64,000 nt of DNA from the NCBI RefSeq assembly GCF_022965805.1, contig NW_027331364.1:1-64000 (forward strand). The letters are read 5' to 3'. The notes below the pieces were generated by a model. That model was not told the DNA's origin. It worked only from the letters and a program-made list of their open reading frames with translations, and did no database searches. A program made the position numbers and the translations under genes. Of this stretch, positions 1 through 13,116 are shown piece by piece. The DNA comes from Primulina eburnea (taxonomy: Eukaryota > Streptophyta > Magnoliopsida > Lamiales > Gesneriaceae). Positions within the stretch are counted from its first letter, which is position 1. Every line of letters starts with the position of its first letter.

Positions 1-2163
1 TTCTTTTTCCAAAAAGGTTGCATTCCTAGAAACAAACACCTTTGTTTCTTGGGGATGATAGAAGTAGTATCCAAGAGAATTCTTTGGATATCCTACAAAC
101 TAACATAAAATGGATCGACTATCCAATTTATCTCCCACTACCTGCTTCACATAAGCAGGGCACCCCCATATTCTAAGATAAAAATATTTGGGTGGCTTAC
201 CCATCCATATCTCATATGGAGTCTTGCCAACTGCTTTTGAATGGACATTGTTCAACAACAGTGCCGCTGTCTCAAGCGCATATCCCCAAAAGGATGGCGG
301 CAACTCCGTGAACCCCATCATAGACCGAACCATGCCCATCAAAGTCCGGTTACGACGCTCTGAAACACCATTCAACTGTGGTGTAGCTGGCGGAGTCCAC
401 AATGAGAGAATCCCATTCTCCCTAAGATACTCTTGGAACTCGGCACTCAAGTACTCACCACCTCGATCCGATCGAAGTGTCTTGATGCTTCGTCCCAATT
501 GCTTTTCTACTTTACTTCTGAATTCTTTGAACCTTTCAAAGGCTTCAGACTTGTATTTCATCAAATACACATACCCATACCTCGAAAAGTCATCGGTAAA
601 GGTGATGAAGTAGGCATGTCCATGCTTAGTGGTGATGCTAAGCGGACCGAACACATCGGTATGGATCAAATCCAATAACCCCTTGGCTCTCTCCACATGA
701 CCCTTAAAGGGAATTTTGGTCATCTTTCCTTTTAGACAGGATTCACAAGTCGTGAGAGCATTAATATCAGACATATTAAACATGCCCACTCCCACTAGCT
801 TGTTCATCCTTCTTAGGGAAATATGTCCTAATCGAGCATGCCATAATTGTGCCGAATTTAGAGTATCTTGTTTGCGCTTGTTTGTTGTTGTTATAGCTTG
901 GACATTGTTAAGTGGAATATCTTTTAATTTTAAGGTGTAGAGATCGTTTTCAAGTTCTCCGGTACCAATTAAACATTCGCTCTTGTAAATGTTGCAAACA
1001 CCTTTGCTAAATAAACAAGAAAATCCATCTTTATCAAGCATAGAAATGGAAATAATGTTTTTCACCAAGTCTGGTACAAACAAAACATCTCTTAAAACAA
1101 ACTTAAAATCATTGTTCAAATGCAAGTAAACATCTCCAACAGCGTTGGCAGCAACCTTTACTCCATTGCCCATCCTCAAGAAGGTCTCACCTTCCCTTAG
1201 CCTCCTACTTCTTCCCATCACCTGCAAATCATTACAGAGATGTGAGCTACAGCCGGTATCCAATACCCAAGAAGTAGAGTTAATTGAAATGTTTACTTCA
1301 ATGTAGAACATACCGTTTCCAGAACTCTTCTGGGCAAGATATTCCCCGCAGTTACGCCTCCAATGTTCAGGCTTCTTGCAGTGATGACAGATGTCAATAG
1401 TCTTGTCAGCCTTCACTGGTGTGGCTGCCACAACGGGACCCGGAGTCTGCCTCTTCAAGGGCACGTTCTTCTTGGGACGTTGGAAAGAACGCTTCTTTCT
1501 CTTCCCACGTGGATCGGTCTTCGTACCAGATGAGGAACCCACATAAAGAACCGACTTCTCTTTCTTGATGGTAGACTCAAAAGTCACAAGCATATTCACC
1601 AACTCCTCAAGAGTCGGCTCCATCTTGTTCATGTTGAAGTTCACAACAAAAGGATCAAATGAGGTAGGCAAAGATAACAGCAACACGTCGGTGGTCAACT
1701 CCGAAGGCAACATCAAATCCATGCCAACAAGCTTGTCCACGAGTCCAATCATCTTTAGGCCATGCTCATGGACCGAAGCCCCATCTCGCATGCGTAAAGT
1801 GATCAGCTCCTTGACCGTAGCATGCCTAAGAGGCCGAGTCTGCTCACCAAAGAGCTCCTTGAGGTGCAAATGAATGTCAGCAGCACTCTTTGCACCCTCA
1901 AAACGCCTCTGCAGCTCATCATTCATAGAAGCCTGCATATAACACTTGGCCTTCAGGTCATGGTCACACCAATCCTTGTAGGTCTGCAATTCCTCAGGAG
2001 TGCAGTCAGTCGGAGCCTTATCAGAGGGCGACTCAGTCAGTGTATATGCAATATTTTCCGAGTTCAAGACGATTTTCAGATTTCTTAGCCAAGTGAGGTA
2101 GTTAGGTCCGGTTAACACATGTTTTTCAAGTATAGCGGATAGCGGGTTGCGAATTGAAGACAT
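1..2163 (-). pseudogene. Copia gag-protease-integrase reading frame, broken (copy 1)
   Basis: The frame opens at the ATG at 2163, the MSSIRNP start shared by all copies here, and runs 687 codons to a TAG at 100. Gag comes first, then a zinc knuckle CHHCKKPEHWRRNC near residue 260 (the usual Gly before His is Glu). The aspartic protease site LDTGCSSHLC follows, then the integrase HHCC region (HARLGH...CESC) and the integrase core with TDDFSRYGY and SDRGGEY. Against the intact frame at 37709-39964 the stop replaces a Tyr codon after SILC. Coding sequence continues below 100 to the window edge, so this is one nonsense mutation, not the natural end. The gag-protease-integrase-RT order is typical of copia. 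Confidence 0.85.
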
Positions 2164-3437
2164 TGTCAAATAGTACTGAAAAGTAAACAGATAAATGTTA
2201 ATGACTATTTTAAAATATTTAGTAAGATATAAAGTATGGACTATAACTTTATAAATGTTTACTCCCACTGTTTTGACATCTTTCACTACCCTCTAGTGAA
2301 AACGGAAAACTTCTTTCCTCAGTAGGTACATAAGGTCCAATTAGCGAATCATGACCCCGAATAATATCAGCCAATCACAATTCCTAAAAGGTAGTTTCCA
2401 ATTGCATCACAATGCAACCCTCTACGTAAACTTTTGTCTCACGTTTGATTAGGACCCAATAATATGACGTCGTTCATCTTCACGTGTCAAGCCTTACCCA
2501 TCGATGTTGAACCTTAATGGACAGTCGCCATGAGTTCCCCAATAATATGAGCCGAAATCATGGGAGTTCCACGTAGTTTACATCACCATGTCAATGGATG
2601 TCACAACTTTCCGGCACCCAGGGCCCCCCCAATAATATGAGCCGAGCCCCGAGTACGGGTAGCGTTCATCATGCACCCATTGTCGATGGAAGACATGGAA
2701 ATTATAAACAAATTTATAATTCCCCTTTTCGGGCTTGATATTAATTTTGAATCTTATTCAAAATGAGGGTTTTTAATTTTGAAAGGTCTCATCATTAATT
2801 TTATTTAAAAGCTCGCCATGTTTGATCGTATGTTTGCCGGATTCATGCAACTTTGTTATTATCATAATAATAACGCACATACTCATTATTTATAACATAT
2901 CATGCATATATTATAAACAGTAAACAAAACAAGGATGATCAATCGCCCCAATACTAATGGCCCGTGTAAGCTAAGCACGGGCCTTGGTCCAATCCTAGGG
3001 AAATGCAAGGGATGCAAATGCAACTATTACATTAGCTTCCAATATTTACATGTCTTCGATCTTCATAATCATCAAGGCCACCATCTTCCAATCTTGATCA
3101 TCCACTATATTAATATTTACAAATAAATATCCATGGCAAATAGGGATACATCTCATGGGGGTGGGAACGGGCCATAAACCAAGCCCACTTTAAATTTGAT
3201 AATTATTACAATCATTCAACACCAAATATCCTAGCATACACCTAGCAAATTGGGCTTGGGCTTTTGATCATCCTTCATGCATAATATCACATATCATACA
3301 CTATCAATTAATTATCACAATAATCAATCGATCCAATATTATATATCTTGAACCAATCACTAACCGCCACGATTATAAACTAAATTAACAAAGTATACAA
3401 AGACCTTTGTCTACTTTCCAATTAATTTAGTTAACCG
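2164..3437 (-). other. Copia 5' leader, copy 1
   Basis: This is the untranslated leader upstream of gag and has no credible gene; short frames here are chance. Four boxes reading TCATATTATT on the sense strand (+ positions about 2361, 2459, 2541 and 2631) are spaced 80-100 bases apart and recur in every leader in the window. The end near the PBS, with its GC-rich module, is missing because of truncation at 3437. Confidence 0.7.
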
Positions 3438-4656
3438 AAACGTCATCGGTAAAGGTGATGAAGTAGACATGTCCATGCTTACTGGTGATGCTAAGCGGAC
3501 CGCACACATCGGTATGGATCAAATCCAATAACCTTTGGCTCGCTCCACATGGCCCTTAAAGGGAATCTTGGTCACCTTTCCTTTTATACAGGATTCACAA
3601 GTCGTGAGAGCATTAATATCAGACATATCAAACATGCCCACTCCCACTAGCTTGTTCATCCTTCTTAGGGAAATATGTCCTTAATCGAGCATGCCACAAT
3701 TGTGCTGAATTTAGTGTATCTTGTTTTTGCTTGTTTGTTGTTATAGCTTGGACATTGTTTAGTGGAATATCTTTCAATTTTAAGTTTTAGAGATCGTTTT
3801 CAAATTCTTCAGTACCAATTAAACATTCATTCTTGTAAATGTTGCAAACAACTTTGTTAAATAAACAAGAATATCCATTTTTATCAAGCATAGAAATGGA
3901 AACAATGTTTTTCACCAAGTCAGGTACAAACAAAACATCTCTTAAAATCAACTTAAAATCTTTGTTCAACAATAAGTAAACATTTCCTTTGGCCTTGGCA
4001 TCAAGTCTTGCTCCATTGCCCATTCTCAAGAAGGTCTCACATTCCCTAAGCCTTCTACTTCTTCCCATCACCTGTAACTCATTACAGAGATGTGAGTCAC
4101 AACCAGTATCCAATACCCAAGAAGTAGAGTTAATTGAAATGTTTACTTCAATTTAGAACATTCCGTTTCCAGAACCTTTCTGGGCAAGATATTCTTTGAT
4201 GTTACGCCTCCAATGTCCAGGCTTCTTGCAGTGATGACAAACATCAGTAGTCTTGTCAGCCTTTACTGGTATGGTTGCCACAACGGGACTCGGAGATTGC
4301 CTCTTCAAGGTCACGTTCTTCTTGGGATGATGGAAAGAACGCTTCTTTCCCTTCCCAGGTGGACCAGTCTTCATACCAGATGAAGATCCCACACAAAGAA
4401 CCGACTTCTCATCATTCATAGAAGCCTGCATATAACACTTGGCTTTCAAGTCATGGTCACACCATTCCTTGTGAGTCTGCAATACCTCAGGAGTGCAGTC
4501 AGTCGGAGCCTTATCAGGGGGCGACTCAGTCAGTGTATATGCAATATTTTCCAAGTTCAAGACGATTTTCAGATTTCTTAGCCAAGTGAGGTAATTAAGT
4601 CCGGTTAATACGTGTTTTTCGAGTACGGCAGAAAGCGGATTGCGAATTGAAGACAT
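3438..4656 (-). pseudogene. Copia gag-protease-integrase remnant (copy 2)
   Basis: Gag starts at the ATG at 4656. An in-frame deletion removes the middle of gag: residues ending MNDE join directly to KSVLCVGSSSG, losing about 130 residues seen in copy 1. The zinc knuckle CHHCKKPGHWRRN follows, its last Cys replaced by Ile. A TAA at about 4153 replaces the Tyr after GMF and precedes the protease (DTGCDSHLC, 3787-4113). More stops interrupt the pre-integrase and integrase sequence down to 3438. The same TAA occurs in the plus-strand copies at 15782 and 62282 but not in copy 1. Confidence 0.8.
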
Positions 4657-6466
4657 TGTCAAATAGTACTGAAAAGTAAACAGATAAATGTTAATGACTA
4701 TTTTAAAATATTTAGTAAGATATAAAGTATGGACTTTAACTTTATAAATGTTTACTCCCACTGTTTTGACATCTTTCACTACCCTATAGTTAAAACGGGA
4801 AACTCCTTTCCTCAGTAGGTACGTAAGGTCCAATTAGCGAATTATGATCCCAAATAATATCAGTCAATCACAATTCCTAAAAGGTAGTTTCCAATTGCAT
4901 CTCCATGCAACCATCTACGTAAACTTTTGTCTCACGTTTGATTAGGACCCAATAATATGACGTCGTTCATCTTTACGTGTCAAGCCTTACCCATCGATGT
5001 TGAACCTTAATGGACGGTCGCCATGAGTTCCCCCAATAATATGAGCCGAAATCATGGGAGTTCCACGTAGTTCACATCACTATGTCAATGAATGCCACAA
5101 CTTTCCGGCACCCAGGGCCACCCAATAATATGAGCCGAGCCCCGAGTACAGGTAGCTTTCATCATGCACCTATTGTCGATGAAAGACATGGAAATTATAA
5201 ACAAATTTATAATTCCCCTTTTCGGGCTTGATATTAATTTTGAATCTTATTCAAAATGAAGGTTTTTAATTTTGAAAGTTTTCATTATTAATTTTATTCA
5301 AAAGCTCGCCATGATTGATCGTATGTTTGCCGGATTCATGCAACTTTGTTATTATCATAATAATAACGCACATACTCATTATTTATAACATATCATGCAT
5401 ATATTATAAACAGTAAACAAAACAAGGATGATCAATCGCACCAATACTAATGGCCCATGTGAGCTAAGCACGGGCCTAGGTCCAATCCTAGGGAAATGCA
5501 TGAGATGCAAATGCAACTATTACATAATCTTCCAATATTTACATGTCTTCGATCTTCATAATCATCATGGCCACCATCTTCTTCCAATCTAGATCATCCA
5601 CTATACTAATATTTACAAATAAATATCCATGGCAAATAGGGATACATCTCATGGGGGTGGGAACGGGCCATAAACCAAGCCCACTTTAAATTTGATAATT
5701 ATTACAATCATTCAACACCAAATATCCTAGCATACACCTAGCAAATTGGGCTTGGGCTTTTGATCATCCTTCATGCATAATATCACATATCATACACCAT
5801 CAATTAATTATCACAATAATCAATCGATCCAATATTATATATCTTGAACCAATCACTAACCGCCACGATTATAAACTAAATTAACAAAGTATACAAACAC
5901 CTTTGTCTACTTTCCAATTAATTTATTTAACCGAATTTCTTTTAAATCACAATTTACTACAAATAATTAAAGTCCAACTTCAATTATTTATTTTATTAAA
6001 AAATATTTGCAATTTTTGTAATTTTAAACTTAAGGGCCCAAAAAACTCATTTTTCACCAAACCATTTTGGCCCATTTAAAATTCACAAATATGTTAGTCA
6101 TCCAATGGCCCAACAACTCAAGGCCCATGACACTTTGATATTTCCAAAACATCTTTTGAAAACCCTAGTCGTCATCGTCGTCGCTGGAGCTCCGTCGCCG
6201 GATTCCGGTCAACATACCAAATTTTTTTTTAATTTAAAAGATGGGGCCGTTCGGACAGCCCCTCGGGCTACCCTTGCTGCCCGTTTTGGGCAGCCCCTCG
6301 GGCAGCCCCAGCTGCCCGAAATGGGCAGCAACTTGCTGCCCCAAAATCCCCAAAATCCGGCATTGATTTTGTTGCAAAAATTCTATCTCATGCGGTTAGA
6401 AATCGACCTCAATATAATATCATGTATATGCTACAAAAACTAGTACCCTTAGCTCAAGATACCACT
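4657..6466 (-). other. Copia 5' leader, copy 2, with PBS and GC-rich module
   Basis: This is a full-length leader of about 1.8 kb without genes. The primer-binding site is at 6452-6464 on the minus strand (TGGTATCTTGAGC, a variant of the initiator tRNA-Met PBS), directly inside the LTR. A cluster of GGGCAGC/GCTGCCC inverted motifs lies at 6241-6345. The TATTATT boxes seen in copy 1 recur between about 4850 and 5140. Confidence 0.75.
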
Positions 6467-8545
6467 TGAAAGGGATCGATTTTAGGGTGTTCAAATGCGC
6501 AACAGAAGTTCAAAAACTTTGAAAGATAAGAAAACCGAAAATTTTATAAGAAAATTTGAACACCCCAACATGTACTAGGATGTAGAATATACAAAAACAC
6601 CAAAATGTCATACATAGGGTGTTTATAGAAATGTACCTATCAATCTTAAAAGATTGATGATGGCTCCAACTAAGGTGTAAACACCTTAGCTCTTGAATGG
6701 CAAGACAAACTTCAAGCTTCCCTTTGAGCCCACCTTGCTCAAATATTAAGCCCATCACCAACTAGCTAGAACCACTCTAATTTTGCACTAGAAAAATTAG
6801 AGCATTTTTCTTCGAGAATTCTATTGTTTCCTCAACAATTGAAGAACAAAAATTGGGAGAAAATGAGACTCAAATTTCGGCCATAGGGGTGGGAGGAGAG
6901 AAGGGAGACTTTTCTTGGTGATTGAAAAAGTGATTGTGAGTCCCAAAGGCATGCCATGCCTTGGATGTGGAAAAAGTTGTCTCCCAACCCTTTACCTCCC
7001 ATGCATGCTTTCCTATTTGGGCTTGTAACAATTACAAGGCCCATGAACTTTAATTTAATTGTCTCAAACATATTTGAGCCCAATTAAACCTTACTTGATA
7101 TTACTTAAGTCATTAGTGGAATAATTATTTTACTATTGGGCTCTACAAGACCCAATATGATTTAATTAATTCAACACTTGAATTAATTTAATTATTTGGA
7201 CTCTACTAGGCCCACTAGTGTTTAATTAATTCAACACTTGAATTAATTTGATTTAGTCCCTAATAATGTTTATGAAAATCACAATTTTCAAATACGTTAT
7301 TTATTTGGCCAACTTTTAATTTAGGAACATTTCCTCAAATTAAAAGTTACATTCTCGTAATAGAAGTCATACTTCTATTTTTCCTTACGCTTATAAACTC
7401 CTTTATAAGCCGTTCAACACATTGAACTATTTTACTTCTCAACGGGATCTAGAAAGCTAGCACTTCTGTGGCCCTCAATGGTTCATTGATACAACTAGCT
7501 GTGGGTTCACATCTCTATGTGATTCGAACTAAACATGTCATTATACGAGCATACCCCAATTGCTCCATTCTTACTTATCAACTCCTTGATAACAAGAACG
7601 TCTGAACTCAAGTCTGAAAGTACCCAACCAATCATGTTAAACGCCTAGTAGCATCGCTTACATGATTCCCTAGGTATCAAATGATAGTGCCTGCAAGAAC
7701 CATTAATTATAGTTAGCGTACAGTACGGTCCCTTCAACTCATATATCCCGACCGATTCGACAACCATTGGTATATCGAGAGTTGTCAATGAATCGATACT
7801 ATGTGTCATGTCGTAGTTGCATCGATGGTGTAATCTATGAAACCCCTTCCATAATTACCACCATAATCTGATCAGAGATTTCTACCTGCATACACATGAG
7901 AACACATAGGATATCCATACCTGAAGGTAAGCGGTGAATCCCCGACTACAATGCATAGACTCCTATATGATTCGACTGAACACCTAACCTTGCCACCTGA
8001 TGACCCCATGAGAGTCGGTAAACAAGTAAAAGTGTAATTTTAGTACATAGAGTCTCAATGTTGTCCAAGGTTATAAGGACTAATGGTGTACAACCATAAA
8101 CTAGGACTTTTCCACTTGATAACTGATAACCATTGGGAATGTCCTTTATGGAGGGTTGTTCAGTGCACTCTACCAGGAGCACCTATATACATGCTCGGAC
8201 ATCACAATGTCCCCTACCAATGAAACATGGTACTCACATCGCAGATACTAGTCTCGAACTCGAGCGGCCTATATCCTTCTTAGCGGCGGCTGAATCGACT
8301 AGGAACTGTTTAGAATATACAGTATTCCAAATATGAGTTTAATGATACTCATCATATGAGCATCTCATATTATTTCTACTATTTGTATATTCAAGGACTT
8401 TATCTATGCAACTAGCATGAGTATAAAGATAAAGATGTGCCAAAATTAATAATTTCAAATATTATTAAAATAAAGATCGTTTATACATAGAGTTTCATTG
8501 TGAACACTCGGCCAACACTTGGTTCGACGGGCACCTGCTCTAACA
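6467..8545 (-). repeat. Copia 5' LTR, subfamily X (copy 2)
   Basis: On the minus strand it begins TGTTAGAGCAGG and ends CGATCCCTTTCA, followed at once by the PBS. Length is 2079 bp. Its end region (TAGGGTGTTC in + orientation) matches the truncated LTRs at 11930-13116 and 58417-59603. It differs from the LTRs at 9266, 18204, 35152 and 42981, which defines a separate LTR subfamily. Open frames inside it are chance. Confidence 0.85.
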
Positions 8546-9265
8546 CCCTCCATCCTGGATTGTAGCTATTAGAATATGGGTCATATCGAAGCTGGGGCTG
8601 CCCAGGAAATCCACCAATTGCATTGGCTTGTTGCGTGGGTTCCTCTTGTAAAGACAGACACATATCTGTAGGATGTCCCACCATAGCACATACACCACAA
8701 GTTTTTACCTGTTGCACCTATCCTGCAACCAACTTTTCCAAAAGAGATGTCAAAGAATCTAACTTTTGATCGATAGGAGTAACACTTACCTCATTGACTT
8801 TTTGCAGAGGGTTTTCTTGTCTAGTACTTAATTGTTGTGCATTAGCAGCCATGTTGGAGATTAGAGCTCGTGCCTCTTGAGGCGTTTTGTTCACCAGTGA
8901 ACCTCCACTTGGAGCATCAATCATGTTCCTATCAAAGAGCGAGAGGCCCTCATAAAAATATTGAACTAGTAGCTGTTCTGGAATCTGGTGCTGTGGACAA
9001 TTGGCACACAACTGCTTGAATCTCTCCCAATACTCATACAAAGTTTCCTCGTGCATTTGTCTGATCCCACAAATGTCCTTTCGAATATTTGCTGCATGTG
9101 AAGCAGGGAAGAACTTCTCCAAAAATTGTTGTTTCTTATTGTACCAAGTTGTTATGGATCCAGAAGGAAAATAGTAGAGCCAATCCTTAGCCTTGTCGGC
9201 TAAAGAGAATGGAAAAGCTCGCAGTGAAATTTGTTCCTTTGTGATCCCTTGCGGTTTCATGGCTG
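8546..9265 (-). pseudogene. Athila-type Ty3-gypsy gag, C-terminal part
   Basis: This is a gag (retrotrans_gag) fragment reading from MKPQGIT through FPFSLADKAKDWLYY, FFPASHAANIRK and ALISNMAANAQQ. A TAG at 8715-8717 follows, then a knuckle-like CGVCAMVGHPTDMC and a tail ending NPGWR. It is the continuation of the gag start at 11411-11772: HIVCTA on one side and MKPQGIT on the other are separated only by the solo LTR and its GGCTG duplication. The right end is the LTR target site; the left end is cut by the copia LTR at 8545. The product would be the structural capsid protein; no intact copy remains. The Athila label rests on gag style and the tRNA-Asp-type PBS found with the other half. Confidence 0.8.
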
Positions 9266-11410
9266 TGTTAGAGTAGGTGCCCGTCGAGCCAAGTGTTGGC
9301 CGAGTGTTCACAATGAAACTCTATGTATAAGCAATCTTTATTTTAATAATATTTGAAATTATTGTTTTGGCAAATCTTTATCTGTATATCCATGCTAGTT
9401 GCATAGATAAAGCCCTTGAATATACAAATAGTAGAAAGAATATGAGATGCTCATATGATGAGTATCATGAAACTCATATTTGGAATACTGTATATTCTAA
9501 ACAGTTCCTAGTCGATTAAGCCGCCGCTATCAAGGATATAGGCCGCTCGAGTTCGAGATTAGTATCTGCGATGTGAGTACCATGTTTCATTGGTAGGGGA
9601 CATTGTGATGTCCGAACATGCAGATAGGTTCTCCTTGTAGAGTGCACTGAACAACCCTCCATAAAGGACTTTCCAAGAGGTTCTCACTTATCCAGTGGAA
9701 ACTTCCTGGTTATGGTTGTCCACCATTAGTCCTTATGACCCGGGACAACATTGAGACTCTATGTGCTAGCATTACACTTTGACTTGTTTACCGACTCTCA
9801 AGGGGTCATCAGGTGGCAAGGTTGGGTGTTTTGTCGAAACATATAGGAGTTGATGCATTGTAGTCGGGGATTCACCGCTTACCTTTGGGTATGGATATCC
9901 TATGTGTTCTCATGTGTATGTAGGTTGAAATCTCTGATCAGAATATGGTGGTAATTATGAAAGGGGTTTCATAGATTACACCATCGATGCAACTACAACA
10001 TGACACATAGTATCGATTCATTGACAACTCTCGATAAACCAATGGTTGTCGAATCGATCGGGATATATGAGTTGAAAGGACCGTACTGTACGCTAACCAT
10101 AATTGAATGGTTCTTGCAGGCACTATAATTTGATACCTAGGGAATCATGTAAGCGATGCTGCTAGGCGTTTAACATGATTGGTTGGGTACTATCAGACTT
10201 CAGTTCTGACGTTCTTGTTATCAAGGAGTTGATAAGTAAGAATGGAGCAATTGGGGTATGCTCATATAAGGACATGTTTAGTCCGAATCACATGGAGATG
10301 TGAACCCACGGCTAGTTGTATTAATGAACCATTGAGGGCCACGCAAATACTAGCTTTCTAGATCCCGTTGAGAAGTAAAAATAGTTCAGTGTGTTGAACG
10401 GCTTACAAAAGAGTTTATAAGCGTAAGGAAAATTAGAAGTATTACTTCTATAAAGGAGAAAATAGTTCAATGTGTTGAACGACTTATAAATGAGTTTATA
10501 AGTGTAAAGAAAATAGAAGTATGACTTCTTTGAGAGAAATGTAAATTTTAATTTATGGAAGTGTTCCTAAATTAAAAGTTGGCCAAGTGTATAATGTATT
10601 TGAAAATTGTGATTTTCATAAACATTATTATGGACTAAATTAAATTAATTCAAGTGTTGGATTAATTAAACACTAGTGGACCTAGTAGAGTCCAAATAAT
10701 TAAATTAATTCAAGTGTTGAATTAATTAAATGATATTGAGTCTTGTAGAGCTCAATTTAAATTAATTATTTAACTAGTGGGACTTGGGTAAATTCAAGTA
10801 ATGTTTAATTAGTCTCATATATGTTTGAGATAATCAAATTTATTCCATAGTTTTTTAATTGTTAAAAACACCATATAATATTGCATGCATGGGAGGTGAA
10901 GAGTTGGAGACATCTTTTTCAAATATCAAGACTTGGCATGCTATTTTTGCTTTTAGCTTTTTGCAAGTCTAAGACAAGTCTCCCTTCCACCCATTACACT
11001 CTCTCCATGGCCGAAACTAGCATGTAAATTCTCTCCAAATTTTTCTCCATTTTTCTTCTTCAAGTGTTGAGGAAAGAAAATACTTCTCTTTTAAATATCC
11101 TCTTAATTTTCTAGTGCAAATTAAAAGGGGATCTACCTAGTTGGTGGTGGGCTTAATAGTTGAGCAATGAGTGCTCAAAGGAAGCTTGAAGATAGTTTCT
11201 ACCATTGAAGAGCTAAGGTGTTTACAACTTAGTTGGAGCCGTACATCAATCCTTGTGATTGATAGGTACATTTCTTAAAACATTATGAATGTCATTTGGT
11301 GTTTTTGTATTTGCTACACAATATCCTCTTGGTGGCCGAAATTTCTTGGTGAAAAATCAAAATTTTTAAATTTCGTTGCGCTTCCGGTCACCGTAACCGT
11401 TCCCCTTTCA
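9266..11410 (+). repeat. Solo copia LTR with 5-bp target duplication
   Basis: It runs from TGTTAGAGTAGG to CCCCTTTCA, 2145 bp, flanked by GGCTG at 9261-9265 and 11411-11415. Both flanks are parts of the same Athila-type gag frame. No PPT, PBS or internal region is attached, so it is a solo LTR left by LTR-LTR recombination of a former full element. The LTRs at 18204-20349 and 48847-50538 are followed by the same gag position. Confidence 0.9.
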
Positions 11411-11772
11411 GGCTGTGCAAACTATATGAAACTCTTTCAGATGTTTATGGGGATCTTCACCTGCAAGACCACGAAAATTAGGCAATAAATGAATCAAGCC
11501 AGATTTTAATTCAAAAGTAGCATCAGTAGTAGGGAATTGAATGCATAATGGTTGTTGAATAACATTAGGATTAGCTAACTCCCTGATTGTTCTTTGAGCT
11601 TGTCCTGCCATTTCTTCTTGGTCACTTTCGCTTTTTTCAACCTCAAGATCAATGTTCGATTCGCTTTCTGTATCGTTGGAGTCCAATGATGCGTTCAAAT
11701 CAGGAGATGATGATGATGGTTGCTTTTCACGCCTTAATCTTGCTTCTTTTCTCGATTTCTGGATTGTATTCG
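11411..11772 (-). pseudogene. Athila-type gypsy gag, N-terminal part (copy A)
   Basis: The minus-strand frame includes an acidic, serine-rich N-terminus, then NPNVIQQPLCIQFP, FELKSGLIHLLPNFRGL and EDPHKHLKEFHIVC, and stops where the solo LTR is inserted. It joins in sense to 8546-9260. No ATG is visible at the expected start: the corresponding codon in the third copy is GTG. The host element was therefore probably already decayed. Confidence 0.75.
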
Positions 11773-11919
11773 AGTTCTCCTGTACGAGAAGAACAAGGCA
11801 TAATAAATAAAAAATAAAAAGAAATTATCCTTGCACCGTTCCCCGGCAACTGCTCCAATATTTGGTGTGGTGTCGTTGACCACCAAATTAATTCATACTC
11901 TTCTAAATAAAAACAAGTG
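11773..11919 (-). other. Athila-type leader, tRNA-Asp-type PBS and LTR stub (copy A)
   Basis: On the minus strand the PBS region (+ about 11839-11857, TTCCCCGGCAACTGCTCCA in + sense) resembles the 3' end of tRNA-Asp, the primer I associate with Athila-lineage gypsy. A short LTR stub follows to about 11919, where sequence changes abruptly to a copia LTR after a short filler. The complete LTR of a sister copy is at 22743-24126. Confidence 0.65.
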
Positions 11920-11929
11920 GGGTTTAACA

Positions 11930-13116
11930 TGCTGCTAGGCGTTTAACAGGATTGGTTGGGTACTATTATACTTGAGTTCTGACGTTCTTGTTATCAAGGA
12001 GTTGATAAGTAAGAATGGAGCAATTGGGGTATGCTCATATAAGGACATGTTTAGTCCGAATCACATAGAGATGTGAACCCACGGCTAGTTGTATCAATGA
12101 ACCATTGAGGGCCACAGAAGTGCTAGCTTTATAGATCCCGTTGAGAAGTAAAATAGTTCAATGTGTTGAACGGCTTATAAAGGAGTTTATAAGCATAAGG
12201 AAAAATAAAAGTATGACTTCTATTAGGAGAATGTAACTTTTAATTTGAGGAAATGTTCCTAAATTAAAAGTTGGGTAAATAAATAATGTATTTGAAAATT
12301 GTGATTTTCATAAACATTATTATGGACTAAATCAAATTAATTCAAGTGTTGAATTAATTAAACACTAGTGGGGCTAGTAGAGTCCAAATAATTAAATTAA
12401 TTTAAGTGTTGAATTAATTAAATCATATTGGGCCATGTAGAGCCCAATAGTAAAATAATTATTCCACTAGTGACTTAAGTAATATCAAGTAAGGTTTAAT
12501 TGGGCTGAAATATGTCTGAGACAATTAAATTAAAGTCCATGGGCCTTGTAATTGTTACAAGCCCAAATTGGAAAGCATGCATGGGAGGTGAAGGGTTGGG
12601 AGACAACTTTTTCCACATCCAAGGCATGGCATGCCTTTGGGACTCACAATCACTTTTTCAATCACCAAGAAAAGTCTCCCTTCTCTCCTCCCACCCCTAT
12701 GGCCGAAATTTGAGTCTCATTTTCTCCCAATTTTTGTTCTTCAATTGTTGAGGAAACAATAGACTTCTCAAAGAAAAATGCTCTAATTTTTCTAGTGCAA
12801 AATTAGAGTGGTTCTAGCTAGTTGGTGGTGGGCTTAATATTTGAGCAAGGTGGATTCAAAGGGAAGCTTGAAGATTGTCTTGCCATTCAAGAGCTAAGGT
12901 GTTTACACCTTAGTTGGAGTCATCATCAATCTTTTAAGATTGATAGGTACATTTCTATAAACACCCTATGTATGACATTTTGGTGTTTTTGTATATGCTA
13001 CATCCTAGTACATGTTGGGGTGTTCAAATTTTCTTATAAAATTTTCGATTTTCTTACCTTTCAAAGTTTTTGAACTTCCGTTGCGCATTTGAACACCCTA
13101 AAATCGATCCCTATCA
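11930..13116 (+). repeat. Copia 5' LTR, subfamily X, 5'-truncated
   Basis: It starts mid-LTR (equivalent to about 10158 in the solo LTR) and ends CGATCCCTATCA at 13116. The tRNA-Met-type PBS TGGTATCTTGAGC begins at 13119. About 0.9 kb of the LTR start is missing. The left junction with the Athila LTR stub carries a filler containing GTTTAACA, and the identical junction recurs at 58407-58417. Confidence 0.85.

Larger units (their letters stand above)
1..3437 (-). mobile_element. Copia (Angela/BARE-type) internal region, copy 1, partial
   Basis: This is the internal part of a minus-strand Ty1-copia element. It holds gag, protease and integrase coding sequence followed, in + coordinates, by its 5' leader. 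The 3' half of pol and the 3' LTR lie beyond the left edge. The leader stops at about 3437, inside sequence equivalent to 5936 of copy 2. There it meets integrase sequence of copy 2 at a shared CGAAA, so no LTR separates the two copies. The Angela/BARE assignment rests on pol style, LTRs near 2 kb and a long leader, and is from family knowledge. Confidence 0.85.
3438..8545 (-). mobile_element. Copia (Angela/BARE-type), copy 2, 5' part with 5' LTR
   Basis: On the minus strand the order is 5' LTR (8545 to 6467), PBS, leader, damaged gag, protease and the start of integrase, ending at 3438 where copy 1 begins. Right of 8545 the Athila-type gag starts without a gap, so this element inserted into that gag. 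The partner target duplication cannot be checked because the left end is outside the window. Confidence 0.85.

Noticed and set aside
188..613. Plus-strand frames at 188-613, 39177-39602 and similar
   Set aside because: Shadows of the copia integrase on the minus strand; repeated wherever that integrase occurs.
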